From contig NC_132896.1 of NCBI RefSeq assembly GCF_030463535.1, positions 33,948,262-34,012,261 on the forward strand: DNA of 64,000 nt, read 5' to 3'. This document shows, one piece after another, positions 34,259-51,158 of this stretch; the first letter of the stretch is position 1, and every line of letters starts with the position of its first letter. The notes below the pieces were generated by a model. It ran no database searches, was not told the origin of the DNA, and was given only the letters and a program-made list of their open reading frames with translations. This DNA is from Salminus brasiliensis. Taxonomy: Eukaryota > Chordata > Actinopteri > Characiformes > Bryconidae. The translations under genes were made by a program, and so were the position numbers.

Positions 34259-35645
34259 GGTTACGATAATAATAAGAGTGGTTATGGCAGTGATGAAGAT
34301 GAGGGTGGTGATAATGATAGTTATGATATTGATGGTGGATATGACATTGGGTATAATAGAGATGGTGGTAATAATAATAATAATAATAATAATGGGGTGG
34401 TTATGGTGATGGTTATGAGTGATAATGATAGTGATGTAACAATTATGGTTATGATAGTTCTAATGATGAGTTATAACAGACATTGTGGTGGTTATGGTGG
34501 TGGTTATGATTATGTTATGGTAGTAGTAATGATGGGTATGGTATTGATGGGGTGGTTATGATTATGTTATGGTAGTAGTAATGATGGGTATGGTATTGAT
34601 GGGGTGGTTATGATTATGTTATGGTAGTAGTAATGATGGGTATGGTATTGATGGGGTGGTTATGAGTGATAATGACAGTGATGTAATGATAATGATGAAT
34701 TATAATAGACATGGTGGTTATGATGATGTTATGGTAGGAATAATAATAGTGATGAGGTGGTTATGATAATGGTTACGAGTGATAATGATAGTGGTGATGA
34801 TGATTATGACAGTGATGTAATAATAATGGTTATAATTCTAATGATGAGTTATAATAGACATGGTAGTGGTTGACATGATGATGTTATGGTAGTGATGGGG
34901 TGGTTATGAGTGATAAAGCTAGCGATAATGATTATGACTAATGGTGGTGGTAATAATAATGGTTATGGTAGCGATGGGGTGGTTATGACTGATGATAGTG
35001 GTTATGATAATGTTGTGATAGTGATATAATGGTGGTTATGATGGTTATAATGGCAGCAGTTATAATAGACATGGTGGTTATGATGTGGCAGTAATAATGG
35101 TGGTTATGATATTGATGATGGTTATAATAATATAATATAATAATAATATAATATATGGTAATATCGGTTATTGTAGTAATGGGGTGGTTATGATGGTTAT
35201 GAGTGATAATGATTAGGTTCTTGTAGCAATGTTGGTTATGATAGTGATGAGGTGGTTATGAGTGATAATGATGGTTATACTAATGGTAGTGGTTATAATA
35301 ATGTAATAGTGATATAATGGTGATTATAATAGTTATGCTGATTGTAATATTATAATGATGGCAGTTATATAAAAAAGACGTGGTGGTGGTTATGATGTTA
35401 TGGTTGTAATAATAGTGGTTATGATGGTGGTGGTAATATAATAATGGTTATGGTAGTGATGGGGTGGTTATGAGGGATAGTGATGTAATAATGATGGTCA
35501 TGATACTGATGTGATGGTGGTTATGATGATGGTTATAATGATAGCAGTTAAAATAGACATGTGATGATATCAGTGATGAGTGATGTAATAATGATGGTCA
35601 TGAGAATGTTGTGATAGTGATATGATGGTGGTTATGATATTGATA
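34259..35645. repeat. Degenerate GGTTATGAT/GATGAT repeat field
   Basis: About 1.4 kb composed almost only of short shuffled motifs (GGTGGTTATGAT, GATAATGATAG, GTAATAATAA). It contains a clear 52-bp unit repeated three times at 34497-34655. C is nearly absent from the plus strand. This is an old, decayed tandem-repeat region between eif4e and adh5. Confidence 0.9.
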
Positions 35646-35975
35646 ATGAAAAATAACATTTTAATAAATACTGAACTGAATCAGTTAAATTGACAAACTA
35701 TTTCTTTAACCTTTTGAACCATACACCTACTACCATCTATTAGTCTTAAATATAATAAAGGATAAATATGAGCAAAGTGATTTTAATTCTTAATTCTATC
35801 AGTAAGAGATCATAAACATGCACATTGTTGCACTGATGAGAGAAGAAAACTAAAGCGTGAACCAATTCAAGCTTGGCTTTAGGTTTATAGTGTATAAGTA
35901 GAATATTATATTATTTGCAGTATATATTAAAGTGTAGAAAACAGAAAACGTGCAATAAAACATCCTGAAATCAAT

Positions 35976-35981
35976 TTTATT
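35976..35981 (-). terminator. adh5: adh5 poly(A) signal
   Basis: The minus strand reads AATAAA here, about 130 nt past the stop codon. A T/G-rich element (GATGTTTTATTG) follows 20-30 nt downstream, as expected for cleavage. No other hexamer lies between it and the stop. Confidence 0.7.
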
Positions 35982-36107
35982 GACTCCTCTACACATTCTC
36001 ATGTAATCAAAAAGATCAACAGTGTTAGTGCTCAAAGATTAGACACTAATTAAGGTGATTGCTCCCGACTGGGTGAATTAAGGCTTGCAGATCTTGCAGG
36101 CTGGACT

Positions 36108-42688
<6,581 letters not shown>

Positions 42689-42733
42689 GTTCAGCAGCAG
42701 CAGCGCAGAAGAGACTCGCTTCATCGATTTGCA

Positions 42734-42872
42734 CCAATCACAGACGAGCCACTGTCCAAAAGCGGCCAATCAGAGAGCACGACGCTAAGGCGGCGCCACC
42801 AGGGCGTTCCTCTTCTCATCGCTACTGCCGCGCTGCTGCTCGTGATTGGCTCACTGATTCTCGGGAACCAAT
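42734..42872. promoter_or_regulatory. adh5: adh5 promoter with four CCAAT boxes
   Basis: CCAAT occurs at 42734-42738, 42766-42770 and 42868-42872, and its complement ATTGG at 42845-42849, all upstream of the first coding exon within a CpG-containing, TATA-less stretch. The first pair is spaced 32 bp, about three helical turns, as common for NF-Y sites. The transcription start probably lies near 42700-42730. Confidence 0.6.
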
Positions 42873-42979
42873 CACAAGAGAGTTCAGCCGATCTTAGAAA
42901 AGTTTCACATAATTCTGTAAGTACGAGAAAAAAGATCAGTAAAGTGAAGAAATCAGCCAGTAGAGACACGAAAAATTAT

Positions 42980-43300
42980 TTTAATTAATGAATTAATTTT
43001 TATTTAAATGTATTGACTCGATCTGCTTGAGCTGACCTCACTGACGGTCAAAGGTCAAAGACTGGCTCTGATTTCTTGTCTAACTCAGAGGCTGAAGGTC
43101 CAGCTGATAAGTCATTAGCCATCAGCTTCTTCTTTGCGTCTCACATTTTCCAATAAACATCAGCAGCTTTCCAGAAATCCATATTTCGTCAAAGGCCGTC
43201 CAGGCTCGGGTACGAGGCCGCTGCTGTGTGATGCTGGATTCTTCCAGTGGGGGAATCAATGTGGTCCCCTCCAGAGATGAGAGACTACTGCCACTGATTA
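42980..43300. other. Intergenic between adh5 promoter and Tc1 copy
   Basis: No exon or repeat recognised; AT-rich at its start. Confidence 0.35.
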
Positions 43301-43304
43301 TACA

Positions 43305-43785
43305 TTCACTATACGAGCAAAAGTATCCAGACACTCATTTTAATGAGTGAGTTCAGCTACTTCAGGCTGCACCCATTACTGACACAGGCAGCTGGTTTAA
43401 TCTCCATAGAAAAGCACTGCCATTAAAACAGGAGGCTCTGGAGCTGCCATGCTCATTGCTAAATGTCCTTCAGGATCAATAAAGTATCTAGCTATCTCTC
43501 TCTCAGTTTCTCAATGCTCAACTCCAGTAGACAGAGGGCTGACTTCTCCGCTGGAGCGCTGGAGCTCTGGAGCTCCAGACAATACCTTTGGGATAAGTTT
43601 GATTGACATTTCTGATCTGCAACTAATCATCCATCATCAGTACCTGACCTCACTAATGCTCTTATGGCCAAATGCCATCAAATCCTTGCAGCATCCTTGT
43701 TCCAAAACCTAGTGTAAGTGATTTCAAGGCAACTCTGGAGGAGCAGGTGTCTGCAAACTTTTGGACATATACTTTTGGCTCATAT
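43305..43785 (+). mobile_element. Tc1-like copy related to family A, with LINE-tail insertion
   Basis: Starts ACGAGCAAAAGTATCCAGAC and ends GTGTCTGCAAACTTTTGGAC. The transposase tail is recognisable on the plus strand (NTFGIS; then YLTSLMLLWPNAIKS). Around 43468-43505 a foreign piece, CAGGATCAATAAAGTATCTA plus CTATCTCTC, looks like a retroposon tail. Confidence 0.65.
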
Positions 43786-44040
43786 CACTACGCACCTTCA
43801 CTTTGCTTATGCAGGGTTATGTACCTCACAATTCTTGTAATTGGCATAGCATGCATTACCACTCCCTGCATTTAATTATTATTAATAATATTATTAATAA
43901 TACTATTTCTGTAGATCTCTCTGCTTTTAATTATTATCTGCTCTGTGTATTTGCTACCCTCACTGTCCTTATACTGCTATAACACATTGATTTCCCACTG
44001 GGATTAATAAAGTGGTGAGTATGGCTATCTAGCTATTTGA
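43785..44040 (+). mobile_element. Probable LINE/SINE 3-prime end
   Basis: AT-rich stretch ending CCACTGGGATTAATAAAGTG, then GGCTATCTAGCTATT. This is the common form of teleost non-LTR retroposon tails (an xATTAATAAAGT motif followed by a CTAT-type microrepeat). Confidence 0.45.
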
Positions 44041-44044
44041 TCGG

Positions 44045-44690
44045 GCCACTGTGGCCAGTGTCCAGGGGCCTTAAGCAGCCTCAGGGAGACTAGGCCTAAA
44101 CCAATCCGGATATACACAAGCAGTAGAGCTGCTGTAGAGCAGAACCACCAGGTTAATCAGTTTCAACAGAGCCGTGATTGTCAAAATGTGAAGGGCAACC
44201 TCAGCATTTTATTATTCATATAAAAGCCAATTCCTGATTACATACAATATTCACTATATGATGTCATATTTAATGCTCAATAAGATATGCAGGAACAAAG
44301 GCTATTTCATGAATAGATCACCTCTCCAGCTGTTCTGCATTGGGATGGACAGATATTACCATTACTTATTTAATTCATTCTGAACCTTGCAGGATGCCCA
44401 AACTTTTAGGGGGGCTGCAGGTGCACCAAATGGGACTGCACTGAAGTGGCTTGGTAACAGCACATCACTCAGACCTGATCCTCATACCATACACACACAC
44501 TGAACACACCAACTGAAGGCTAAATGACTGCTCACGGGGCATTTCCCTGCTCTACACTAGATGGAGACAAAGAGCTGGTTTGAGGATTAAGAGCTGGCCT
44601 AAAATTATACCAGCAGCCACTTGTTTAAAAGACATTTTCTAAATAAATAAATAAAATAAATAAATAAATAAAAGGACATACAAAGAAAAT
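44045..44690. other. Intergenic downstream of gar1
   Basis: A (AATA)n-like stretch at 44640-44672 lies at the right edge. No other feature recognised. Confidence 0.35.
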
Positions 44691-44709
44691 CTGTACAAAC
44701 ATCATAGAT

Positions 44710-44715
44710 TTTATT
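44710..44715 (-). terminator. gar1: gar1 candidate poly(A) signal
   Basis: AATAAA on the minus strand about 450 nt after the gar1 stop codon. It is the first hexamer found downstream, and a T-rich sequence follows. Confidence 0.5.
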
Positions 44716-45162
44716 CAGCATTAGCATGGCGGTACAGCTGTTGCACAGTCCTTGTGGTAAAGAATGTGACGTCCCCGAGTGACTCAGTATAACAGTCATA
44801 GCCCAAATGGTATCCATCCATTTACCACATCAACAAAACAGCCCCGGGGCTCCGAGCACTTCACGTCAGATAGTTCTCATACACATGAAAGAGGTCCGAC
44901 GCTGCGAACGCCCGTCTAACCTCCAGCAAATGCAAAACATACAGAAACTCTAGAATCACGGATACCTAAACATATGCCCAATATGAAATAATACCCCCCC
45001 CCCCTCAAAAATACACATCAGGTATATAAAAAAAGCTGTGGGAAAACGAGGCACCAATTAATTCAGCCTGAAAACTGAACCGGCCTCCATCAGCTGCTTC
45101 TCTCCAGCTTCATCCATGGAAGCTTCCTCTGAGGACGATCCAAGAAACTGCTCCAGTCACCA

Positions 45163-45173
45163 TCATCTTCCAC
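45163..45173 (-). CDS. gar1: gar1 last coding exon
   Basis: Acceptor CTCTGCACAG. Completes Gly, then Gly-Arg and TGA at 45163-45165. Only 11 coding bases, but phase and the remaining GAR-type residues fit; human ends in a similar short RGRGH. An alternative last exon cannot be excluded. Confidence 0.75.
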
Positions 45174-48100
45174 CTGTGCAGAGAGGAGGAAACTCATGAG
45201 GTTGTGTTTACCAACGGCTTCAACACCAATTCATTAATTCATTAAAAAACGTTTATTAAAAAATATGAAATTCAAGCTTTATTACTGTGGGTATGTAAAT
45301 ATTCTCTGTTCCGATTGGTCCAATTCTGTCTCCACTATATTTGGAGGCTGTAGATTAGCCTGGCTAGCTCTCACTGTGAATCACTGATGAAACTACCTCC
45401 ACCATGTTTGAAAGCTGTACTCTAGACTGGCTAGCTCTCACTGTGAGTCACTGATGAAACTACCTCCACCATGTTTAAAGACTGTACTTTAGCCTGGCTA
45501 GCTCTCACTGTGAGTCACTGATGAAACTACCTCCACCATGTTTGAAAGCTGTACTCTAGACTGGCTAGCTCTCACTGTGAGTCACTGATGAAACTACCTC
45601 CACCATGTTTGAAAGCTGTACTCTAGACTGGCTAGCTCTCACTGTGAACTGCTGATTTGGTTCAAAACTGTGCTCCTTTACGCCACCAAGAGGAGATTCA
45701 AATAATAGGAATGAATTTATCACGACTGCTGTCAGAACTTGCAGATGACAAATGTTTCATTTCATAAAAATCTATTGTGCTAGCGTGTGCACTGCAAACC
45801 CACACTGCTGAACTGCAGAGCACACATTTATTGTCGGACTCATTACAGAAAGCCCTCAATATGCTCTGCACACGTTTGCGTTATCGCCGCTCCCACTTGA
45901 TTGAACTCGTCAGGTAATAATCACATCCTTCACGAGCTGAATGAGGCGAGATAGAGCCGGGAAATGAGAATGTGTGCAGTGCGCCCGGGAGTCATCATTT
46001 CTCCTTCCTCACAGCAGCTCCACTGTAAAGTCAACCAGGCCCTCAGTTTTCCCATCAATTCACTGAAATACGACAAATGTAACTCACCTCTGAATCCACG
46101 GCCACCTCCGCCTCCTCGTCCCCCTCTGAACCCACCTCCTCCTCTACCACCTCCAAATCCTCCACCAAATCCTCCACCAAATCCACCTCCACGACCACCT
46201 CCACCTCTTCCCCCACGGAAACCACCTGCAAGAATATGACTCATTTGTAACCCTTCATATGTACAAATGTACGCATCAGATACACTATGGACAAAAGTAT
46301 TGGGACACATGCTCAGTCATTGCTTCTTCTGAAATCAAGGGAATTAAAAAGAGTTGATCTTGCTTTTGTTGGAAGCAAGAAGGAGGAGGAGCACTGCTGT
46401 GAGGATTTGATTGCCTTCAGCCACAAAGGTGTAAGTGAAGTAAGATATTGGGTAACAACCACCCCACCTCATGCCCAACTCATTCCAAAAGTACTGGATG
46501 GGCTTTACACCCCTCTATAGCCCATGCCTGGCATTATTAGGCAGCATGGTGCCAATAGGGGTATGATGTTTATCTGCTCCAATTCTATTGGCAGTACTTC
46601 TCTACAGGGACTAGACAAGCTGCATGAGCAATGGGTGCAGCTTAACATAGCCGAATGCATTAATTAGAAGGGGTGTCCACAAACATTTGGGCATGTACAA
46701 GTATGTATTATATTAAAATGCATTAGAATTCATATGGCATATTTTATAAACACATTCTATGCTAGATATTTCAAAAACTGGGCTAAACTGATATGGCAAT
46801 GTCACTGAACCGGTGGAACTGAGGTTTCTGAAAGGCGAAACTCAGCACTTGGTCCATCTTTGCTCTGGCAAGTGTGTAATACACAGTGAGCACCGAATAA
46901 GCCCAAAGCGTTTGGACAACTTGCATTTCCAATACCAAGACATAGCCTCTCACATATCAACATTACAGTACGCCCGACTATCATAATGGGAATTTTGACC
47001 AGCATCTCATTCCTAATTATACACACCAACCAGCCACTTCATTAAAACCACCTCCTTGTTTCTACACTCACTGTCCATACAGGAGCAGTGTGTAGTTCTG
47101 CAAGTCCACACGGTGCCCATCTGTTTCTCTGCAGACTCTGTTATCAGCCTCCTCCTTTCATCCTGTTTGTTCTTCAATGCTCAGGACTCCCAGGACTGAC
47201 CACCACAGAGCAGACGGTGGTATTTGGGTGGTGGGTCAGCATTCTCAGCACTGCAATGACCCTGACTGACATGGTGGCTGCGAGTGTGTGTGTTGCGCTG
47301 GTGGTATGAGAGGAGTGTTGGTGTAGTGTCTCTGTCCACTCACTGTCCACTCTAGTGTCTTGGACACTCCTCCTACCTAGCTGGTCCAGCTTGTAGATGT
47401 TAAGTCGGAGACGGAAGCTCTCTGTATCTGCTGCTGCACAGTCTGTGTTGGTCATCCTCGAGTCCTTAATCAGTGGTCATTAGACACTATTCACTATTCT
47501 CAGTCCAGCAGCACTGCTGCGTCTGATCATACTCTCGTACCACCAGCGCAACACACACTACTAACACACACACACTCGCCGCCGCCGCCACCATGTCAGT
47601 CAGTGTCACTGCAGTGCTGAGAATAATGACCCACCACCCAAATACTACAGTCTGCTCTGTGGTGGTCAGTCCTGTGGGGTCCTGACCACTAAAAATAAAT
47701 GTGGTGAAAAAAGGGTGAGAGGAGGCTGATGGACAGTCTGGACCTGTGGAGCGGAGACTGGACAATGGGTGCAGAAACAAAGAGGTGGTTTAAATCCGAA
47801 ACATTCCCAAATCCGGAAACAGCGTGGTCTCTCGAGCACACATCAGGAGTCTTACCTCCTCGTCCGCCCCCTCTGCCACCTCCTCTACCTCCCCGAGGCG
47901 GACCCTTCTCACCCGGGGGTCTAGGGAGGAACCTCTGGAGCGGCAACAGCTTCATGGGATCGACGTAAAACTGCAGCCCAAAGCAAAGACAGGGGAATTC
48001 AAATGAGGACAGCAGAACCAGCAGCAGCCAGATCACAACCCGCAGCCAGATCACTGGTTACAATGTACAAGAAGTCCCAGATCACAAACACTCAAAAGCA

Positions 48101-48764
48101 CCAACCTTCTGTAATTTCTTGAACGAGGACGCCTTCATGTTTTCAGAGAGCTTGACTGAAAAGTACTGCAGCAGTAATTAAGGAGTAATTACACAGAGAA
48201 ACGCTCAGTAACGCTCAGGATGAAAAAAAAGGACCGGGTTCAGGATCATGAAGAAGTCATGAGTGAGGATCACAGTGAGGTTCTAGAGAAAGCACTAAAG
48301 AATGTCCTAAATAAAATTTCCTTGATGTAATCAATCAAGACTTGAACTAGAGACGGAAAAAACTGATTGGCTACATATTGGTATAATGGGGCCGGCCGAT
48401 ATGCCTCCAATTTAGCCAATCGGATCATATTTGCACGGTAAGGAATTCAGCAGCTCTGGGTGAGGTAGGGCTGGGCAAATCATTGAAATTTCATTAAAAA
48501 AATGGACATTTAGAACTTCATCTTAAGAAATATTGATTATGGGCAATTGTTTTACATAGTTCGAGAGATTCTTAAAAACTACTATTCTGTAAAACACAGA
48601 CGTAAACTTAATGACTAATTCAGTCACATGTTTACCAAATGGTGCAAATAACTTCAATAAGTCTCATTAAGACTCCAAAAATGTATATTTATAAAGCGAT
48701 GGAGCGCAGCCAGGGATTTATTAATACAATTAATTTATTTTATTATTAGTGGTGTTCTTTTCTT

Positions 48765-48828
<64 letters not shown>

Positions 48829-49623
48829 CAATCACAATATCTCTTATAATATACCCTTAATTTATGTGGCTATTATGTCCTGTGGAGTGGATACCTAAAC
48901 GAAATTTGGGGAGAAACGAAAAAAAACAACAAAAAAAAACTGAATGTATCGATTAGAAGCAGGAAAAGGAAAAAAATATGTACAGAAATACTCTATTATA
49001 AGTTCAGAAAATTAATAAAACACGCCGATCTCCTAAACACACCCTGCAGTGATCATATTCACAATACGCAGGCAAATCCAACACAGAGGGGGACTCTTCA
49101 TCCAACCTCTGATCCGTTCAGACTGTCGGAACGATCAAGGATACAAAATCTCGGAGCTGGCCGAAGATCTCGTCCACCTTCCCGACCTGCTCCTTGTTCT
49201 CCAAGTACACCGGGGCGTTGAAAAAGGGCACCTTGTTGTCCTCGGCCACACACTTACAAACAATGTCATCCTCACAGGGGTGCATGAACTCTCCCAGTGC
49301 TGTAGGCGACAAGACACACACAGTAAACCTCAGCTGCAGTCGCTCCCCCTGTATGACCCTGCAGATTCACCGTAACCAGGTTCATCATCATCATCATCAT
49401 CATCGTCGTCGTCGTCGTATTTACCGACAACGTGCTCCGGAGGACCAAAGTCTTGATATCTGTTGTTGAAGCCACCTCTGCCTCCGCCTCGACCACCTCC
49501 TCTACCACCACCTCCTCCTCTCCAGCCTCCACCTCCACCACCTCCTCCTCCTCTGCCACCTCCTCCTCCTCTCCCAAAGCCGCCACCTCGACCTCCTCGA
49601 CCACCGCCTCCACGGAAAGACAT
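45163..49623 (-). CDS. gar1: H/ACA ribonucleoprotein complex subunit 1, GAR1 (6 coding exons)
   Basis: Nucleolar and Cajal-body protein that binds dyskerin in H/ACA RNPs, which pseudouridylate rRNA and snRNA and include telomerase RNP. Coding exons: 49425-49623, 49145-49299, 48106-48165, 47856-47970, 46088-46225, 45163-45173. All junctions are GT-AG and in phase, giving about 225 residues (human 217). The order is an N-terminal Gly/Arg-rich region (1-55), the conserved core (about 57-160: [55 protein letters not shown]), then a long C-terminal Gly/Arg/Phe-rich domain ending GFRGGGR. A further non-coding exon is inferred upstream. The gene lies upstream of adh5 on the same strand. Confidence 0.96.
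45340..45650. repeat. 67-bp tandem repeat in the last gar1 intron
   Basis: Five copies start exactly 67 bp apart (CTAGCTCTCACTGTGA at 45364, 45431, 45498, 45565, 45632). They are more than 90 percent alike by eye, apart from the outer edges. Confidence 0.95.
46088..46225 (-). CDS. gar1: gar1 coding exon 5
   Basis: Acceptor ATTCTTGCAG, donor G/GTGAGT, 45 whole codons of Gly/Arg/Phe repeats including three GGGFGG-type units in a row. RGG/FGG stretches of this kind are targets of arginine methylation. Confidence 0.94.
46280..46705 (-). mobile_element. Tc1-like family A copy in gar1 intron 5
   Basis: Left end ACACTATGGACAAAAGTATT, right end GTGTCCACAAACATTTGGGC. The intact left terminus starts only about 55 bp from the exon 5 acceptor. 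It contains the usual GAGGATTTGATTGCCTTCAG interior. Confidence 0.78.
47023..47795. mobile_element. Fold-back element in gar1 intron 5
   Basis: Two arms of about 160 bp, at 47165-47325 and 47530-47690, are inverted copies: GACCACCACAGAGCAGACGG and TTTGGGTGGTGGGTCA on the left meet TGACCCACCACCCAAATACT and CTGCTCTGTGGTGGTCAG on the right. The central loop is about 200 bp. Outer ends (TTAAAACCACCTCCTTGTTT and GAAACAAAGAGGTGGTTT) are also inverted. This is a non-autonomous transposon with extended inverted repeats. Confidence 0.85.
47856..47970 (-). CDS. gar1: gar1 coding exon 4
   Basis: Acceptor GGGCTGCAG, donor G/GTAAGA. Encodes [20 protein letters not shown] and EKGPPRGG, the end of the core domain and the start of the C-terminal GAR domain. 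Confidence 0.96.
48106..48165 (-). CDS. gar1: gar1 coding exon 3
   Basis: Exactly 60 nt, phase 0 at both ends; acceptor CTGCTGCAG, donor GTTGGT. Encodes [20 protein letters not shown], matching human residue for residue. Confidence 0.96.
48771..48828. repeat. (AT)n microsatellite in gar1 intron 3
   Basis: About 29 AT units between coding exons 2 and 3 of gar1. The rest of this intron is AT-rich with a GGGCTGGGCAAATCATTG motif (48470) like the end of an hAT-type MITE. Confidence 0.95.
49145..49299 (-). CDS. gar1: gar1 coding exon 2
   Basis: Acceptor GCCTACAG, donor GTATCC. Encodes [16 protein letters not shown] to GQLRDF, the front half of the Gar1/Naf1 core beta-barrel. Confidence 0.97.
49425..49623 (-). 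CDS. gar1: gar1 first coding exon
   Basis: [11 protein letters not shown] start, then Gly/Arg repeats to [17 protein letters not shown] strong acceptor (TTTTGCTCTGTTTGCAG) ends at 49640, leaving 16 nt of 5-prime UTR in this exon. The donor is G/GTAAAT, immediately followed by a GAC/GAT repeat. Confidence 0.93.
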
Positions 49624-49749
49624 ATTTAGGGGTTCAAACCTGCAAACAGAGCAAAAGAAAATAATTCCGGTGAATTTCCTGCAAGACCAGGGCCGACCAT
49701 CCCTCGACCCGCTGACCACGCATGGAAACAGTACGAATACATTAAGGGT

Positions 49750-49970
49750 TTGCAGCCTAAAGCCGTGGCTTACAGCACTACCTGCCAGTGAGCTACCACA
49801 CCATGTGGGAGACTGGGGTTCGATTCTCGGTCTGGGTGACTGTGCTGCTCTACACCAATAAGGGTCCTTGGGTAAGACTCCTAACACTACACTGACCTCC
49901 TCTGTAATAGGGGTAACCTTGCAAGTCGCTCTGGATAAGAGCCTCAGATAAATGCTGCAAACGTAAACCA
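49750..49970 (+). mobile_element. tRNA-derived SINE in gar1 intron 1
   Basis: B box GGGTTCGATTCTCGGTCTGG at about 49816. The body ends in CGCTCTGGATAAGAGCCTCA and AAATGCTGCAAACGTAAA, the L2-type tail shared by many teleost SINEs. A close sister lies at 50400-50635. Confidence 0.8.
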
Positions 49971-50399
49971 TCCTTTAGAAGACGGAAAATATTGAAATCC
50001 TTTATTATTTTATCATGTTATTGGTTTCAGCCTTGTTTCAAAAGCTGTGGTAAACCCTGCTCGCTTGTTTCCAGAACCACGGCATTTTTCATACATGCGG
50101 ACGCTGAGAAATCAAACAATACCCCCCCCACCCACCCTTCAGAGCCCACATACGCTGAGAAATCCTATAATCTAGCTCCATTTATCTGATATTTTTTATT
50201 TTTTTTTATTTTTTAGACCTTGCTCCGATCTGAGACATCAGAATATGCTGTTTATGTAATAATAACTTATATAATAATCAGAAAACTGCTAAATTCTGAA
50301 TTTTGAGAGGATGTGTGTTACAAAACCTGTTACTATTATGATCATCACTACACTGCTACTGCACAGTTATTATCAGGCTTCATTTTAAAGTATTGTATG

Positions 50400-50635
50400 G
50401 TTGGTGTGGCGCAACAGATAACACCACCACCTACCACTGCGTTACAACAACACCATGTGGGAGACCAGGGTTCGATTCCCGGTCTGGGCGGCTATGCTGC
50501 ACTACACCAATAAGAGTCCTTGGGCAAGACTCCTAACACTGCATTGGTCCTCCTCTGTAATACGAGTAACCCTGTAAGTCGCTCTGGATAAGAGCGTCAG
50601 ATAAATGCCGTAAATGTAAATGTATTTTTAAGCCT
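50400..50635 (+). mobile_element. tRNA-derived SINE, second copy in gar1 intron 1
   Basis: Head GGTGTGGCGCAACAGATAAC, B box GGGTTCGATTCCCGGTCTGG near 50469, tail CGCTCTGGATAAGAGCGTCA and GTAAATGTAAATGTA. Better preserved than the copy 650 bp away. The run GTGGCGCAACAGAT..CACC resembles a tRNA A-box half. Confidence 0.85.
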
Positions 50636-50796
50636 CTAAAACAGAGAAATCTTCAAAGCTTCACTCTGAACTACAGCTGGGCAATACGACAATAATTTAT
50701 CGCATCGTACTAAACTGTGTTGTCGTAAAACACACTATAAGAGCACTGATTTTATATTACTATCTGCACGTTTAATATAAATGAGTGGAATCAGTC

Positions 50797-50797
<1 letters not shown>

Positions 50798-50832
<35 letters not shown>
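50798..50832. repeat. (AT)n microsatellite in gar1 intron 1
   Basis: About 17 AT units. Upstream (50670-50760) is a diverged family D MITE end (GCTGGGCAATACGACAATAA). Confidence 0.93.
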
Positions 50833-50834
<2 letters not shown>

Positions 50835-50904
50835 AATATTTGTGAGTGAAGCATGTTTTGAGAGTATTTGGATGGCAGGTTTTTTGTTTTTAATTTTACG
50901 CAGT

Positions 50905-51124
50905 TGGTGCACACTGATCAGCCATAACATTAGTACCACCCATCTCTGAACATTATCTTCATCTACAGCGGCTCCATCTGCCGAGGGGTGGATCTACATA
51001 TTAGGCAGTGAGTGAACGGTCAGTTCTTGCAGGTGATGAAGAAGGTGATAAAGCAGGAAAAGTGGACAAGCGTAAGGACCTGAGACACTTTGACAAGATA
51101 AATATGTACATATGTATATGTATG

Positions 51125-51158
<34 letters not shown>

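Noticed and set aside
33930-34409. Open frame of 159 codons, Arg/Gly rich, plus strand
   Set aside because: It is the translation of the (GGA)n tract and GAT-like repeats antisense to the eif4e 5-prime region.
45340-45650. Intronic C/D snoRNA cluster in gar1
   Set aside because: CTGATGA occurs in each unit but only on the strand opposite to gar1 and lacks a matching D box and terminal stem.
49463-49861. Pro-rich open frame on the plus strand
   Set aside because: Antisense shadow of the gar1 Gly/Arg exon; Gly codons read backwards as Pro. The same applies to 45964-46239.
50400-50635. Functional tRNA gene
   Set aside because: A and B boxes are recognisable, but no full cloverleaf with matching acceptor stem can be drawn, and the sequence continues into a SINE body and L2-like tail.
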